The notes under the pieces were generated by a model, which worked only from the letters and a program-made list of their open reading frames with translations, was not told where the DNA came from and searched no databases. From Streptomyces bottropensis ATCC 25435 (GTDB lineage: Bacteria; Actinomycetota; Actinomycetes; Streptomycetales; Streptomycetaceae), in the NCBI RefSeq assembly GCF_000383595.1, contig NZ_KB911581.1:6965519-7029518 (forward strand): a stretch of 64,000 bases of DNA, given 5' to 3'. The translations under genes and the position numbers were made by a program. Position 1 is the first letter of the stretch, and each line of letters begins with the position of its first letter. Shown piece by piece: positions 47,169 to 56,153 of this stretch.

Positions 47169-49916
47169 GTGGCTTCCGGATCCGATCGCAATCCGATCAT
47201 CATTGGCGGCCTTCCGAGTCAGGTCCCTGACTTCGATCCCGAGGAGACCCAGGAGTGGCTCGACTCGCTCGACGCCGCCGTGGACGAGCGCGGCCGTGAG
47301 CGCGCGCGCTACCTGATGCTCCGGCTCATCGAGCGGGCCCGTGAGAAGCGCGTGGCCGTGCCCGAGATGCGCAGCACGGACTACGTCAACACCATCCCGA
47401 CCAAGGCCGAGCCGTTCTTCCCGGGCAACGAGGAGATCGAGCGGAAGATCCTCAACGCGACGCGGTGGAACGCCGCCGTCATGGTGTCGCGCGCCCAGCG
47501 GCCCGGCATCGGCGTCGGTGGCCACATCGCGACCTTCGCGTCCTCCGCCTCCCTCTACGACGTGGGCTTCAACCACTTCTTCCGCGGCAAGGACGAGGGC
47601 GACGGCGGCGACCAGATCTTCTTCCAGGGCCACGCCTCCCCCGGCATCTACGCCCGCGCGTACCTGCTGGACCGGCTCGACGACCAGCAGCTGGACGCCT
47701 TCCGCCAGGAGAAGTCCAAGGCGCCGTACGGCCTGTCCAGCTACCCGCACCCGCGCCTGATGCCGGACTTCTGGGAGTTCCCGACGGTGTCCATGGGCCT
47801 CGGTCCGCTGGGCGCGATCTTCCAGGCGCGGATGAACCGGTACATGGAGGCGCGCGGCATCGCGGACACCTCCAAGTCGCATGTCTGGGCGTTCCTCGGC
47901 GACGGCGAGATGGACGAGCCGGAGTCGCTCGGCCAGCTCACCATCGCCGCCCGCGAGCACCTCGACAACCTGACCTTCGTGGTGAACTGCAACCTCCAGC
48001 GCCTCGACGGCCCGGTGCGCGGCAACGGCAAGGTCATCCAGGAGCTGGAGTCGGTCTTCCGGGGCGCCGGCTGGAATGTGATCAAGCTGGTCTGGGACCG
48101 CTCCTGGGACCCGCTGCTCGCCCAGGACCGCGACGGTGTGCTGGTCAACCGGATGAACACCACGCCGGACGGCCAGTACCAGACGTACGCCACCGAGACC
48201 GGCGCGTACATCCGGGACCACTTCTTCGGTGACGACCACCGGCTGCGCGCGATGGTCGAGAACATGACCGACGACCAGATCCTGCACCTGGGCCGTGGCG
48301 GTCACGACCACCGCAAGATCTACGCGGCGTACAAGGCCGCCTACGAGCACAAGGGCCAGCCGACGGTCATCCTGGCCAAGACGGTCAAGGGCTGGACGCT
48401 GGGCCCGAACTTCGAGGGCCGCAACGCCACGCACCAGATGAAGAAGCTGACGGTCGCCGACCTCAAGGGCTTCCGCGACCGCCTCCACCTGCCCATCTCC
48501 GACAAGGAGCTGGAGTCCGGCGCCCCGCCGTACTACCACCCGGGGCGGGACTCGGAGGAGATCCAGTACATGCACGACCGCCGCAAGGGGCTCGGCGGGT
48601 ACGTCCCGACGCGTGTCGTGCGAGCGAAGCCTCTGCCGCTACCCGAGGACAAGACGTACGCGAGTGTGAAGAAGGGCTCCGGTCAGCAGTCGATCGCCAC
48701 GACCATGGCGTTCGTACGACTGCTGAAGGACCTCATGCGGGACAAGGAGATCGGCAAGCGGTTCGTGCTGATCGCCCCCGATGAGTACCGCACCTTCGGC
48801 ATGGACTCGTTCTTCCCGAGCGCGAAGATCTACAACCCGCTCGGCCAGCAGTACGAGGCGGTCGACCGCGATCTACTGCTCGCGTACAAGGAGTCGCCGA
48901 CGGGTCAGATGCTGCACGACGGCATCTCCGAGGCGGGCTGCACGGCCTCCCTCATCGCGGCCGGTTCGGCGTACGCGACGCACGGCGAGCCGCTCATCCC
49001 GGTCTACGTCTTCTACTCGATGTTCGGTTTCCAGCGCACCGGCGACCAGTTCTGGCAGATGTCCGACCAGCTGGCACGCGGTTTCGTCCTGGGCGCGACC
49101 GCCGGACGGACGACGCTGACCGGCGAGGGTCTGCAGCACGCCGACGGGCACTCGCAGCTGCTCGCCTCGACGAACCCGGGCTGTGTCGCGTACGACCCGG
49201 CGTTCGGGTACGAGATCGCGCACATCGTGAAGGACGGTCTGCGCCGGATGTACGGCGAGAGTGCCGACGGCAAGCCGGGCGAGGACGTCTTCTACTACCT
49301 CACCGTCTACAACGAGCCGATCCAGCACCCGGCCGAGCCGGCGGACGTGGACGTCGACGGCATCCTCAAGGGCATCCACCGCTACAGGGCGGGCGAGGCG
49401 GGCTCGATCCCCGCGCAGATCATCGCCTCCGGCGTGGCCGTGCCGTGGGCGGTCGAGGCGCAGCGGATCCTCGCCGCCGACTGGAACGTGAAGGCGGACG
49501 TCTGGTCGGCGACCTCCTGGAACGAGCTGCGCCGTGAGGCCGTCGAGGTCGAGCGGTACAACCTGCTGCACCCCGAGGAGGAGCAGCGCGTTCCGTACGT
49601 GACGAAGAAGCTGAGCGGCGCCGAGGGGCCGTTCGTGGCCGTCTCCGACTGGATGCGGTCGGTGCCGGACCAGATCTCGCGGTGGGTGCCGGGCACGTAC
49701 CAGTCGCTGGGCGCGGACGGCTTCGGCTTCGCGGACACCCGGGGCGCGGCCCGGCGCTTCTTCCACATCGACGCGCAGTCGATCGTGGTGGCCGTCCTGA
49801 CGGAGCTGGCCCGTGAGGGCAAGGTCGACCGCTCGCTGCTGAAGCAGGCCATCGACCGCTACCAGCTGCTCGACGTGGCGGCGGCGGACCCGGGCGCCGC
49901 CGGAGGCGACGCATAG
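47169..49916 (+). CDS. aceE: Pyruvate dehydrogenase E1 component, homodimeric
   Basis: The protein has 915 residues from GTG 47169. Homodimeric E1 features are TQEWLDSLDAAVDERGRERARYLMLRLIE at the N-terminus, GVGGHIATFASSASLYDVGFNHFFRG, and the ThDP motif GDGEMDEPESLGQLTIAAREHLDNLTFVVNCNLQRLDGPVRGNGKVIQELES. Further along are GMDSFFPSAKIYNPLGQQYEAVDRDLLLAYKES and YVFYSMFGFQRTGDQFWQMSDQLARGF. It decarboxylates pyruvate and passes the acetyl group to the E2 lipoyl domain of the pyruvate dehydrogenase complex, feeding acetyl-CoA to the TCA cycle. A terminator follows at 49933. No E2 or E3 gene adjoins it, as is usual in actinobacteria. Confidence 0.97.
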   Translation: MASGSDRNPIIIGGLPSQVPDFDPEETQEWLDSLDAAVDERGRERARYLMLRLIERAREKRVAVPEMRSTDYVNTIPTKAEPFFPGNEEIERKILNATRWNAAVMVSRAQRPGIGVGGHIATFASSASLYDVGFNHFFRGKDEGDGGDQIFFQGHASPGIYARAYLLDRLDDQQLDAFRQEKSKAPYGLSSYPHPRLMPDFWEFPTVSMGLGPLGAIFQARMNRYMEARGIADTSKSHVWAFLGDGEMDEPESLGQLTIAAREHLDNLTFVVNCNLQRLDGPVRGNGKVIQELESVFRGAGWNVIKLVWDRSWDPLLAQDRDGVLVNRMNTTPDGQYQTYATETGAYIRDHFFGDDHRLRAMVENMTDDQILHLGRGGHDHRKIYAAYKAAYEHKGQPTVILAKTVKGWTLGPNFEGRNATHQMKKLTVADLKGFRDRLHLPISDKELESGAPPYYHPGRDSEEIQYMHDRRKGLGGYVPTRVVRAKPLPLPEDKTYASVKKGSGQQSIATTMAFVRLLKDLMRDKEIGKRFVLIAPDEYRTFGMDSFFPSAKIYNPLGQQYEAVDRDLLLAYKESPTGQMLHDGISEAGCTASLIAAGSAYATHGEPLIPVYVFYSMFGFQRTGDQFWQMSDQLARGFVLGATAGRTTLTGEGLQHADGHSQLLASTNPGCVAYDPAFGYEIAHIVKDGLRRMYGESADGKPGEDVFYYLTVYNEPIQHPAEPADVDVDGILKGIHRYRAGEAGSIPAQIIASGVAVPWAVEAQRILAADWNVKADVWSATSWNELRREAVEVERYNLLHPEEEQRVPYVTKKLSGAEGPFVAVSDWMRSVPDQISRWVPGTYQSLGADGFGFADTRGAARRFFHIDAQSIVVAVLTELAREGKVDRSLLKQAIDRYQLLDVAAADPGAAGGDA

Positions 49917-49932
49917 CATCCGTTTCACGGTC

Positions 49933-49966
49933 AAGGGGTGGTGAACCGGTGGGTTCGCCACCCCTT
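49933..49966 (+). terminator. aceE terminator
   Basis: A 15-bp stem (49933-49947 with 49952-49966) has one G-U pair and a 4-nt loop, followed by CACGTTTTC. It is a classic intrinsic terminator 17 bp past the aceE stop. Confidence 0.88.
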
Positions 49967-49975
49967 CACGTTTTC

Positions 49976-49981
49976 TACTAT
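49976..49981 (+). promoter_or_regulatory. Leaderless -10 element of the K+ channel gene
   Basis: TACTAT ends exactly 6 nt before ATG 49988 and lies just past the aceE terminator. Confidence 0.6.
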
Positions 49982-49987
49982 GCGCCC

Positions 49988-50746
49988 ATGAAACAGCGAG
50001 CGGTCTCGGCACAGGTCCGGTGGGAGCAGCACACTCAACGGCCGCTGTTCGCTTTGGCGGCCCTGTTCGCGGTGGCGTACGCCGTGCCGATCGTCCGGCC
50101 CGACGCGAGCGGGGAGGTGCGGTGGTGGTGCGACGTCGTCGAGTGGGGGGTGTGGGGCGCGTTCGCGCTCGACTACGTCGTCCGGCTCGCGCTCACCGAG
50201 CGGCGCCGGGAGTTCGTGCGGACGCGATGGCTGGACCTGGTGGCCGTGCTGCTGCCGATGATCCAGCCGCTGCGGCTGCTGCGGGTGGTGGCGACGCTGC
50301 TGCTGGTCGGGCAGCGGGCGCGGATGGCCTCGCAGATCAAGCTGACGACGTACGTCGGCGGGGCGGTGGTCGGACTGCTGATGTTCGGTTCGCTGGCGGT
50401 GCTGTCCGTGGAACGGAAAGCTCCTGGCGGCAACATCCACACGCTGGACGACGCGGTGTGGTGGTCGTTCACGACGATGACGACGGTGGGGTACGGGGAC
50501 CACGCGCCGACGACCGGGCTGGGACGGGTGATCGCCGTCGGGCTGATGCTGTCCGGGATCGCGCTGCTGGGTGTGGTGACGGCGAACATCGCGGCGTGGT
50601 TCATCGCGCGGTTCGAGAAGGACGACGCGGAGGAGCGGCGGCAGACGGCCGCGATCACGGAACTGGCCGAGGAGGTGCGGCTGTTGCGGGCGGAGGTCCT
50701 GGCGTTGCGGGCCTCCGGGTCGGCGGTGCCTGAGCAGCGCCGCTGA
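49988..50746 (+). CDS. Voltage-gated-type potassium channel
   Basis: This 252-residue protein has the selectivity filter MTTVGYGDHAPTT preceded by VWWSFT, followed by a pore-lining helix GRVIAVGLMLSGIALLGVVTANIAAWFIARF. The N-terminal half has several hydrophobic helices and an Arg-containing segment (LRLLRVVATLLLVGQRARMASQIK) that resembles an S4 sensor. The C-terminus is a charged coiled coil (EERRQTAAITELAEEVRLLRAEVLALR), likely holding the tetramer. ATG 49988 is chosen for the TACTAT -10 6 nt upstream. It is a simple one-pore K+ channel, and the gating stimulus is unknown. Confidence 0.9.
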   Translation: MKQRAVSAQVRWEQHTQRPLFALAALFAVAYAVPIVRPDASGEVRWWCDVVEWGVWGAFALDYVVRLALTERRREFVRTRWLDLVAVLLPMIQPLRLLRVVATLLLVGQRARMASQIKLTTYVGGAVVGLLMFGSLAVLSVERKAPGGNIHTLDDAVWWSFTTMTTVGYGDHAPTTGLGRVIAVGLMLSGIALLGVVTANIAAWFIARFEKDDAEERRQTAAITELAEEVRLLRAEVLALRASGSAVPEQRR

Positions 50747-50811
50747 GCGTGAGGTGGGGGTGGGGGTGGGGTGCGCCGGTGGGCGCGGGTCCGGTGGGGC
50801 TTCTCGTGCAG

Positions 50812-50843
50812 CCCCGCGCCCCTGAGAAGCAGGGGCTGCGCCC
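50812..50843 (-). repeat. Dispersed Streptomyces-type repeat, inverted relative to the 17.6-kb copy
   Basis: A 32-bp exact reverse-complement match to 17576-17607. It lies in the 130-bp gap between the K+ channel gene and the convergent DUF4190-like gene. Confidence 0.9.
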
Positions 50844-50877
50844 GCTGCTTCTCAGGCCGGCCGCCGCGCGGCGGCAC

Positions 50878-51186
50878 TCAGAGGAGGCCGGTTCCCGGCC
50901 CGGTCGCGCCGGCCAGCCAGACGAGAGCCAGGACCGTGTCGATGGCGCCGAGCACGACCGCGACGACCGCGGGGACGGGGCGGGTGCCGGACCAGGTACG
51001 GTTCATCGCCAGCCAGCCGCAGAGGATCGCCACCGGGCCGAGGATGATGCCCAGGACGAAGAATCCCGCGACCGCGCAGATGACGCCGATGATCCCGAGG
51101 GTCGCGCGATCCGGCCCGGACCGTGACCACGTCCGGCCACGTGCTCGGGGGTGCCTGCGCGTACCGTGTCCGAAACCCGCCATCAT
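50878..51186 (-). CDS. DUF4190-like small membrane protein
   Basis: This protein has 102 residues from ATG 51186 (GGGAG upstream; ATG 51183 is an alternative). After a basic lead (GTRRHPRARGRTWSRSGPDRATLG) come two membrane segments: IIGVICAVAGFFVLGIILGPVAILCGWLAM and AVVAVVLGAIDTVLALVWLAG. The two-helix pattern with GxxxPxAIxxG is that of DUF4190 proteins, small membrane proteins of unknown function. It is convergent with the K+ channel gene. Confidence 0.75.
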   Translation of the reverse strand: MMAGFGHGTRRHPRARGRTWSRSGPDRATLGIIGVICAVAGFFVLGIILGPVAILCGWLAMNRTWSGTRPVPAVVAVVLGAIDTVLALVWLAGATGPGTGLL

Positions 51187-51469
51187 CAACAACTCCCTGA
51201 ACCTCGCGGTCAGTTCGCGTACAGAACGACGGGTACCCCTGCGGAGTGGTTGAAACCAGGGGGTATTGGCGGAACCGGCCGCGCGCGCTGCCCCCCTCCG
51301 GCAGCGCGCCGCTGACCCCCGGGGTCGTTCCGCCGGCAACGGCCATGCCGTGCGGAGGACTTGACCCACTGTGACCTGCGGCGCGTGCCGGGTGGAAGCG
51401 AGCTTGAGCGTTGTCACCCTGATAGGCGAACGCGGGCGAAAACCCGCGCCTGAAGCGGCGGTGGAGCGG

Positions 51470-53095
51470 TCAGATGTGCGCCGCTCCGGCGCCCGCCTCA
51501 GCGTTCTCGCCGCGCTTGGTCAGGAACGCCACGAGGACGGCGACGGCCGCCACTCCGGCGGCCACGAGGGACGCCAGGCCCATGCCGGACATGAACGTGG
51601 CGTGCGCGACCGTGGCGATCTTCGCCGCGACCTCCGGCGGCGTGCCCTCGGCGACCGGCGGGACACCGACCTGGACGGCCTCGGAGGCCTTGCCGAGCTG
51701 GGCCTCGGTGAGCGGCGGCAGACCGGCGTCCGTCCAGTTGCCCGGGAGGTCGCCGTCGACCTTGGAGGCCATCACGGCACCGAGGACGGCGGTGCCGAGG
51801 CTGCCACCGATCTGCATCGCGGCCTGCTGGAGACCGCCGGCGACACCGGACAGCTCCAGGGGCGCGTTGCCGACGATGACCTCGGTGGCGCCGACCATGA
51901 CCGGGGCGAGGCCGAGGCCGAGGAGCGCGAACCAGAGGGACATCACGGCGCTGCCGGTGTCGGTCTCCAGCGTCGACATGCCGTACATGGCGATCGCGGT
52001 GAGCGCCATGCCGCCGGCCAGCGGGACGCGCGGTCCGGCCTTGGTGATCAGCGCGCCGGCCAGCGGCGAGCCGACGATCATCATGCCGGTGAGCGGAAGG
52101 AGGTGCAGCCCCGCGTCGATGGGGCTCATGCCGTGCACGTTCTGGAGGTAGAACGTCACGAAGAACAGGCCGCCCATGAAGGCGATGGCCATCAGGACCA
52201 TCAGGACGACACCCGCCGACAGGGGCACGGAACGGAAGAGGCCCAGCGGGATCAGCGGCTCCCCCACCTTCGTCTCCCAGAAGGCGAAGAGGGCGAAGAG
52301 GGCGATGGAGGCGACCAGGAAGGTCCAGGTCAGGCCGTCGCCCCAGCCCCACTCCGGGGCCTTGATGAGGGCCCAGACCAGGCAGAACATGGCCCCGGAC
52401 AGCAGGGCTATGCCCAGGACGTCGAAGGAGCGCGGGGCGTTCTCGGCGCGGTGGTCCAGCAGGATCCAGGCGCCCAGCGCCACGGCGAGGACACCGACGG
52501 GGACGTTGATCCAGAACACGGACTGCCAGCTGACGTTCTCCACGAGGAAGCCGCCGAGGATCGGGCCGCCCGCGGTGGAGGCGCCGATGACCATGCCCCA
52601 GATGCCGATCGCCATGTTCAGCTTCTCGGCGGGGAAGGTGGCGCGCAGCAGGCCGAGCGCGGCCGGCATCAGCAGTGCGCCGAACAGACCCTGGAAGACG
52701 CGGAAGGTCACCACGAAGGCGACCGAGTCCGACAGGCCGATGGCGCCGGAGGCGGCGGCGAAACCGACCACGCCTATGAGGAAGGTCTGGCGGTGGCCGA
52801 AGCGGTCGCCCAGCTTGCCCGCGGTGATGAGGGTGACCGCCAGCGCGAGGAAGTACGCGTTGGTGATCCACTGGACCTCGGCGAAGCTCGCCTTGAGGTC
52901 GTCCGCGATGACCGGGTTGGCGATCGCCACGATGGTGCCGTCGAGGGCGACCATCATGACGCCGACGGCCACGGTGAGGAGGGTGAACCAGGGATGGCCG
53001 CGCAGGCCCCGGCCCTGGTTCGCCGTCGGGTCCGACGGGACGCCTGGCGCCTTGTCCCCCGGTCCCGTCTTGTCGACAGTTGTCTGACTAGTCAT
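51470..53095 (-). CDS. MFS drug-efflux transporter (DHA2/EmrB-QacA family)
   Basis: The protein has 541 residues with 14 predicted helices. Family motifs are VALDGTIVAIANPVIADDLKASFAEVQWITNAYFLALAVTLITAGKLGDRFGHRQTFL and VFQGLFGALLMPAALGLLRATFPAEKLNMAIGIWG, where ALDGTIVxxAxP is the DHA2 signature. It exports drugs or toxic metabolites by proton antiport. It is divergent from a TetR gene, whose operator-like dyad lies in the 100-bp intergenic region, so it is probably repressed by that TetR. No substrate can be read from sequence. Confidence 0.93.
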   Translation of the reverse strand: MTSQTTVDKTGPGDKAPGVPSDPTANQGRGLRGHPWFTLLTVAVGVMMVALDGTIVAIANPVIADDLKASFAEVQWITNAYFLALAVTLITAGKLGDRFGHRQTFLIGVVGFAAASGAIGLSDSVAFVVTFRVFQGLFGALLMPAALGLLRATFPAEKLNMAIGIWGMVIGASTAGGPILGGFLVENVSWQSVFWINVPVGVLAVALGAWILLDHRAENAPRSFDVLGIALLSGAMFCLVWALIKAPEWGWGDGLTWTFLVASIALFALFAFWETKVGEPLIPLGLFRSVPLSAGVVLMVLMAIAFMGGLFFVTFYLQNVHGMSPIDAGLHLLPLTGMMIVGSPLAGALITKAGPRVPLAGGMALTAIAMYGMSTLETDTGSAVMSLWFALLGLGLAPVMVGATEVIVGNAPLELSGVAGGLQQAAMQIGGSLGTAVLGAVMASKVDGDLPGNWTDAGLPPLTEAQLGKASEAVQVGVPPVAEGTPPEVAAKIATVAHATFMSGMGLASLVAAGVAAVAVLVAFLTKRGENAEAGAGAAHI

Positions 53096-53119
53096 ACGCG
53101 CGAGACTAATGACAGCGAC

Positions 53120-53158
53120 TGACAGTTGACAAACCAGTTCACAAGTCGGTAACTGTCA
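53120..53158. promoter_or_regulatory. TetR operator-like dyad between divergent MFS and TetR genes
   Basis: TGACAGTT (53120-53127) and AACTGTCA (53151-53158) form a perfect 8-bp dyad with a 23-bp spacer. The spacer holds a weaker imperfect palindrome, TTGACAAACCAGTTCACAA. It lies 38 bp before the TetR start. Confidence 0.55.
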
Positions 53159-53195
53159 CGTCACTCGCCGCAGGGGCGGGTGGAGACGAGGGTTC

Positions 53196-53867
53196 ATGGA
53201 GACGGCTGCCACGGCGGCGACGGACCGGGAGCGGCCGGGGCTGCGCGAGCGCAAGAAGCAGCGCACCCGCGACGCGCTGCTGCGGGCGGCCCTGGAGCTG
53301 TTCACGACCCAGGGGTACGAGACGACGACGGTCGACGAGATCGCCGAGGCCGTCGACGTCTCCCAGCGCACCTTCTTCCGCTACTTCGCGGGCAAGGAGG
53401 AGGCGGCCCTCGCGGTCATGGACCTCACCCAGGCACACTTCCTGGCGGCCGTGCGCGCCCGCCCGGCGCACGAGGCGCCGCTGGAGGCGCTGCGCAACGC
53501 CGTGCTGGAGGGCTGGGACGCCATCGGCGAGGCCATCGACCGGGTCGTTCCCGTCGACCTCTATCTACGCGTCTACGGCATGGTCGAGTCGACGCCGGCG
53601 CTGTTGGCCGCCCATCTGCGCCGCTCGGACGAGGTCGCGCGGGAACTGGAGGGAATCGTCGCCGAGCGCGAGGGGCTCGACGTGCGCACCGACCCCCGTC
53701 CGCGCGTGGCGGTGGCCCTCTTCGGCGGGGTGATGCGGGTGACCGAGCGCATGTGGGCCCAGGGCGGCGACCTCAGCAAGGACGCGATGCGTGCACTGAC
53801 CGCCGCGCATCTGGACGCCGTACGACCGACGTTGGCCGAAAAGTGGCGTCCTGACCGAAAAGCGTAA
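53196..53867 (+). CDS. TetR family transcriptional regulator
   Basis: The protein has 223 residues. The N-terminal helix-turn-helix is GLRERKKQRTRDALLRAALELFTTQGYETTTVDEIAEAVDVSQRTFFRYFAGKEEAALAVM, a textbook TetR_N domain. The C-terminal ligand domain is all helical (about 75-220). It is divergent from the MFS pump, with a shared intergenic dyad, so it very likely represses the pump until it binds a pump substrate. The ligand is unknown. Confidence 0.93.
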   Translation: METAATAATDRERPGLRERKKQRTRDALLRAALELFTTQGYETTTVDEIAEAVDVSQRTFFRYFAGKEEAALAVMDLTQAHFLAAVRARPAHEAPLEALRNAVLEGWDAIGEAIDRVVPVDLYLRVYGMVESTPALLAAHLRRSDEVARELEGIVAEREGLDVRTDPRPRVAVALFGGVMRVTERMWAQGGDLSKDAMRALTAAHLDAVRPTLAEKWRPDRKA

Positions 53868-53982
53868 GGAATGACATCATCGCGACCCTCTGTGCACAGC
53901 CCACGGAAGGTGTGTGATCGAAACGTGATCCCTCTCACTTGGCTAACGCGAGACCCTTCCGTTCTCTTAGTGTGTCCTTTCA

Positions 53983-55191
53983 GTGACTTCCTTCGACTCC
54001 TCCCCGCAACTGAACGTCTGGCGCGCACTGCTGGCGCTGGCCGTGGTTTTCGTGATGCTGGCGACCACCGGCTGGACCGCGATCCGCAGCCACCGCGAGG
54101 AGTCGCCGCTGCAGGCGTCGCTCTCCGCGTGGCAGCGCGGACACCTCGACGGCCGTGAACTGCCGGACGCCGACGCGGCCCCGCACCGCCTGACGGCCTT
54201 CTTCGCCTCGCTCACCGCGCACCAGCGCGGCAGGCTCGCCCACCGCTATCCGCTCGCCGTGGGCAACATGGCCGGCGCCCCCGTGGAACTGCGTTACCGG
54301 GCCAACCGCCTCGCGCTCAAGCAACAGAGCGCGCGCGAACGCGAACGCATGCACGACCAGCGGCTCTCCGAGACCGGCCGGTACGAGGCCGGCCGCCGGA
54401 TGCACCGCTTCGACATGCTCGCCGTGCGGAAGCGGCACATCCTCGCCTTCGATCCCCAGGGCGACGGCCGGGTCGCCGAGGTCTTCGGCAGTCTCGACAA
54501 GGCCGAACGCGTCTCGGTCGTCGTCCCCGGCGTCGACACCAACATCATCAACTTCCAGCGCACCAACCGCCGGTTCTCCGCCCCCGTCGGCATGGCCGAG
54601 TCGCTCTACGACGCCGAACGCTCGGCCGACCCCGCCACGCGCACGGCCGTGATCGCCTGGGCCGACTACACCGCCCCCACCGGCCTCGGCCTCGACTCGG
54701 CCACCGCGCTGCGCGCCGAACAGGGCTCGGTCCGGCTGAACGCGCTGGTGCGCAGCCTGCCCGGCGGCTCCACCGTCGCGCTGGTGTGCCACAGCTACGG
54801 CTCCGTCGTGTGCGGGGTCGCCGCGTCCTCGCTGCCGTCCCGGGTCACCGACATCGCGGTCGCCGGCAGCCCCGGCATGCGCGCCGAGACGGTCGGCCAG
54901 CTGCGGACGGGGGCCCGGGTGTGGGCCATGCGGGACGCCGACGACTGGATCCAGGACGTGCCCTACCTGGAGGTCGGCGGGCTCGGCCACGGCACCGACC
55001 CGGTCTCCTCGGAGTTCGGGGCGCGCATCCTGTCGGCCGCCGACGCCCAGGGGCACAGCGGCTATTTCGAGCCGGGCACGGAGAGTTTGTCCAACTTCGC
55101 CGAAATCGGCATCGGCGCCTACGCGTCGGTGCGCTGTGCGCGGGAGGACGACGCCTGTCTGGCGGGTCTGTCCGACAGCGCTGCGGCCTGA
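53983..55191 (+). CDS. DUF1023 alpha/beta hydrolase, membrane-anchored
   Basis: The protein has 402 residues from GTG 53983. One hydrophobic helix (ALLALAVVFVMLATTGWTAI) anchors the N-terminus. The hydrolase domain includes VSVVVPGVDTNIINFQRTNRR and the nucleophile elbow STVALVCHSYGSVVCGVAA, giving GxSxG-like CHSYGS, then VTDIAVAGSPGMRA and a late His region. DUF1023 proteins are actinobacterial serine hydrolases of unknown substrate. It stands alone. Confidence 0.88.
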   Translation: MTSFDSSPQLNVWRALLALAVVFVMLATTGWTAIRSHREESPLQASLSAWQRGHLDGRELPDADAAPHRLTAFFASLTAHQRGRLAHRYPLAVGNMAGAPVELRYRANRLALKQQSARERERMHDQRLSETGRYEAGRRMHRFDMLAVRKRHILAFDPQGDGRVAEVFGSLDKAERVSVVVPGVDTNIINFQRTNRRFSAPVGMAESLYDAERSADPATRTAVIAWADYTAPTGLGLDSATALRAEQGSVRLNALVRSLPGGSTVALVCHSYGSVVCGVAASSLPSRVTDIAVAGSPGMRAETVGQLRTGARVWAMRDADDWIQDVPYLEVGGLGHGTDPVSSEFGARILSAADAQGHSGYFEPGTESLSNFAEIGIGAYASVRCAREDDACLAGLSDSAAA

Positions 55192-55253
55192 CGCGCGTAG
55201 AGAGGGGTAGAAGTGCGCTTCGCCACGGTCGGGACTTCCCCGCGTCGCCCGCA

Positions 55254-55259
55254 TACGAT
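55254..55259 (+). promoter_or_regulatory. Leaderless -10 element of the DUF4429 gene
   Basis: TACGAT ends 7 nt before ATG 55267. It overlaps the alternative ATG at 55258, which argues for 55267 as the start. Confidence 0.5.
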
Positions 55260-55266
55260 GAGCCGC

Positions 55267-56121
55267 ATGGGTGACGTACTGGCCGGATTTCATGCCGCCT
55301 GGGAGTTCGAGTCCGACTCCGTGCTCATCCGCTTCGAACGGGGGATTCGCACGCCGAAGCTCTTCCAGGCGCTCGGTGAGCGGCGCGTCCCCCTGGAGGC
55401 GATCGCGGGGGTGACACTGACGCCCGGGAAGCGGGGCACCGTCGTCCTGCGTGCCGTGCCGCGACCGGGCGCCGATCCGCTGATGGAGGCGGCGGCCGAC
55501 CAGCTCAAGGAGGGCTCCGACCCGTACCGGCTGGTGCTGCCGGCCGAGCGGGAGACGCTCGCGGAGTACTACGCCGACGAGCTGCGGGCCCGGTTGACCG
55601 GGTCGGGGCCGGCCGACCGGTTCCTGGTGGCGGCGCCCGAAGTACCGCTGCAGTTCAAGGCCTACGACGGGAAGGCGTCGTTCGACGGGCGGTCGGTGTC
55701 GTTCCGGTGGTCCTGGACGGGTGCGTCCTCGGCGAAGTGGAAGGCCGGGGACCAGAGTTTTCCGGTGAGCGCGCTCAGCGGGGTCGAGTGGCGGTCGCCG
55801 GAGGCGTTCGAGGGGTATCTGCGGCTGCTGCGCCGCGATGCCGCCGGCGAGCGGGCGGCTCAGCCGGATCATGATCCGGCCGCCGTCGTGTTCGGGCTGG
55901 GATACGGGCCGGTGCACGAGTCGTTGCCGTTCGCCGCGGCGGTGCTGGCCGCGGTGCGGTCCCGCTCCGCGGGGGGTACGGCGGCGGTCGAGGCGGGGCC
56001 CCGGCGGGATCCGGCCGACATCGCCGACCGGATCCGGCACCTGGGGGAGTTGCACGAGGCGGGGCTGGTCACCGATGAGGAGTTCAGCGTGAAGAAGGCG
56101 GAGCTGCTGGCCGAGCTGTAG
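55267..56121 (+). CDS. DUF4429 protein with C-terminal SHOCT domain
   Basis: The protein has 284 residues from ATG 55267. Two DUF4429 units are visible: VLAGFHAAWEFESDSVLIRFERG...PLEAIAGVTLTPGKRG and LQFKAYDGKASFDGRSVSFRWSWTGASSAKWKAGDQSFPVSALSGVEWRSP. The C-terminus IADRIRHLGELHEAGLVTDEEFSVKKAELLAEL is a SHOCT domain, a short helical oligomerisation module. A TACGAT -10 lies 7 nt upstream of 55267. The function is unknown; DUF4429-SHOCT proteins are common in Streptomyces and often single-copy. Confidence 0.88.
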   Translation: MGDVLAGFHAAWEFESDSVLIRFERGIRTPKLFQALGERRVPLEAIAGVTLTPGKRGTVVLRAVPRPGADPLMEAAADQLKEGSDPYRLVLPAERETLAEYYADELRARLTGSGPADRFLVAAPEVPLQFKAYDGKASFDGRSVSFRWSWTGASSAKWKAGDQSFPVSALSGVEWRSPEAFEGYLRLLRRDAAGERAAQPDHDPAAVVFGLGYGPVHESLPFAAAVLAAVRSRSAGGTAAVEAGPRRDPADIADRIRHLGELHEAGLVTDEEFSVKKAELLAEL

Positions 56122-56153
56122 CCCGCGCTCCCCCGCCCCGGCGGAGTTCCGCG

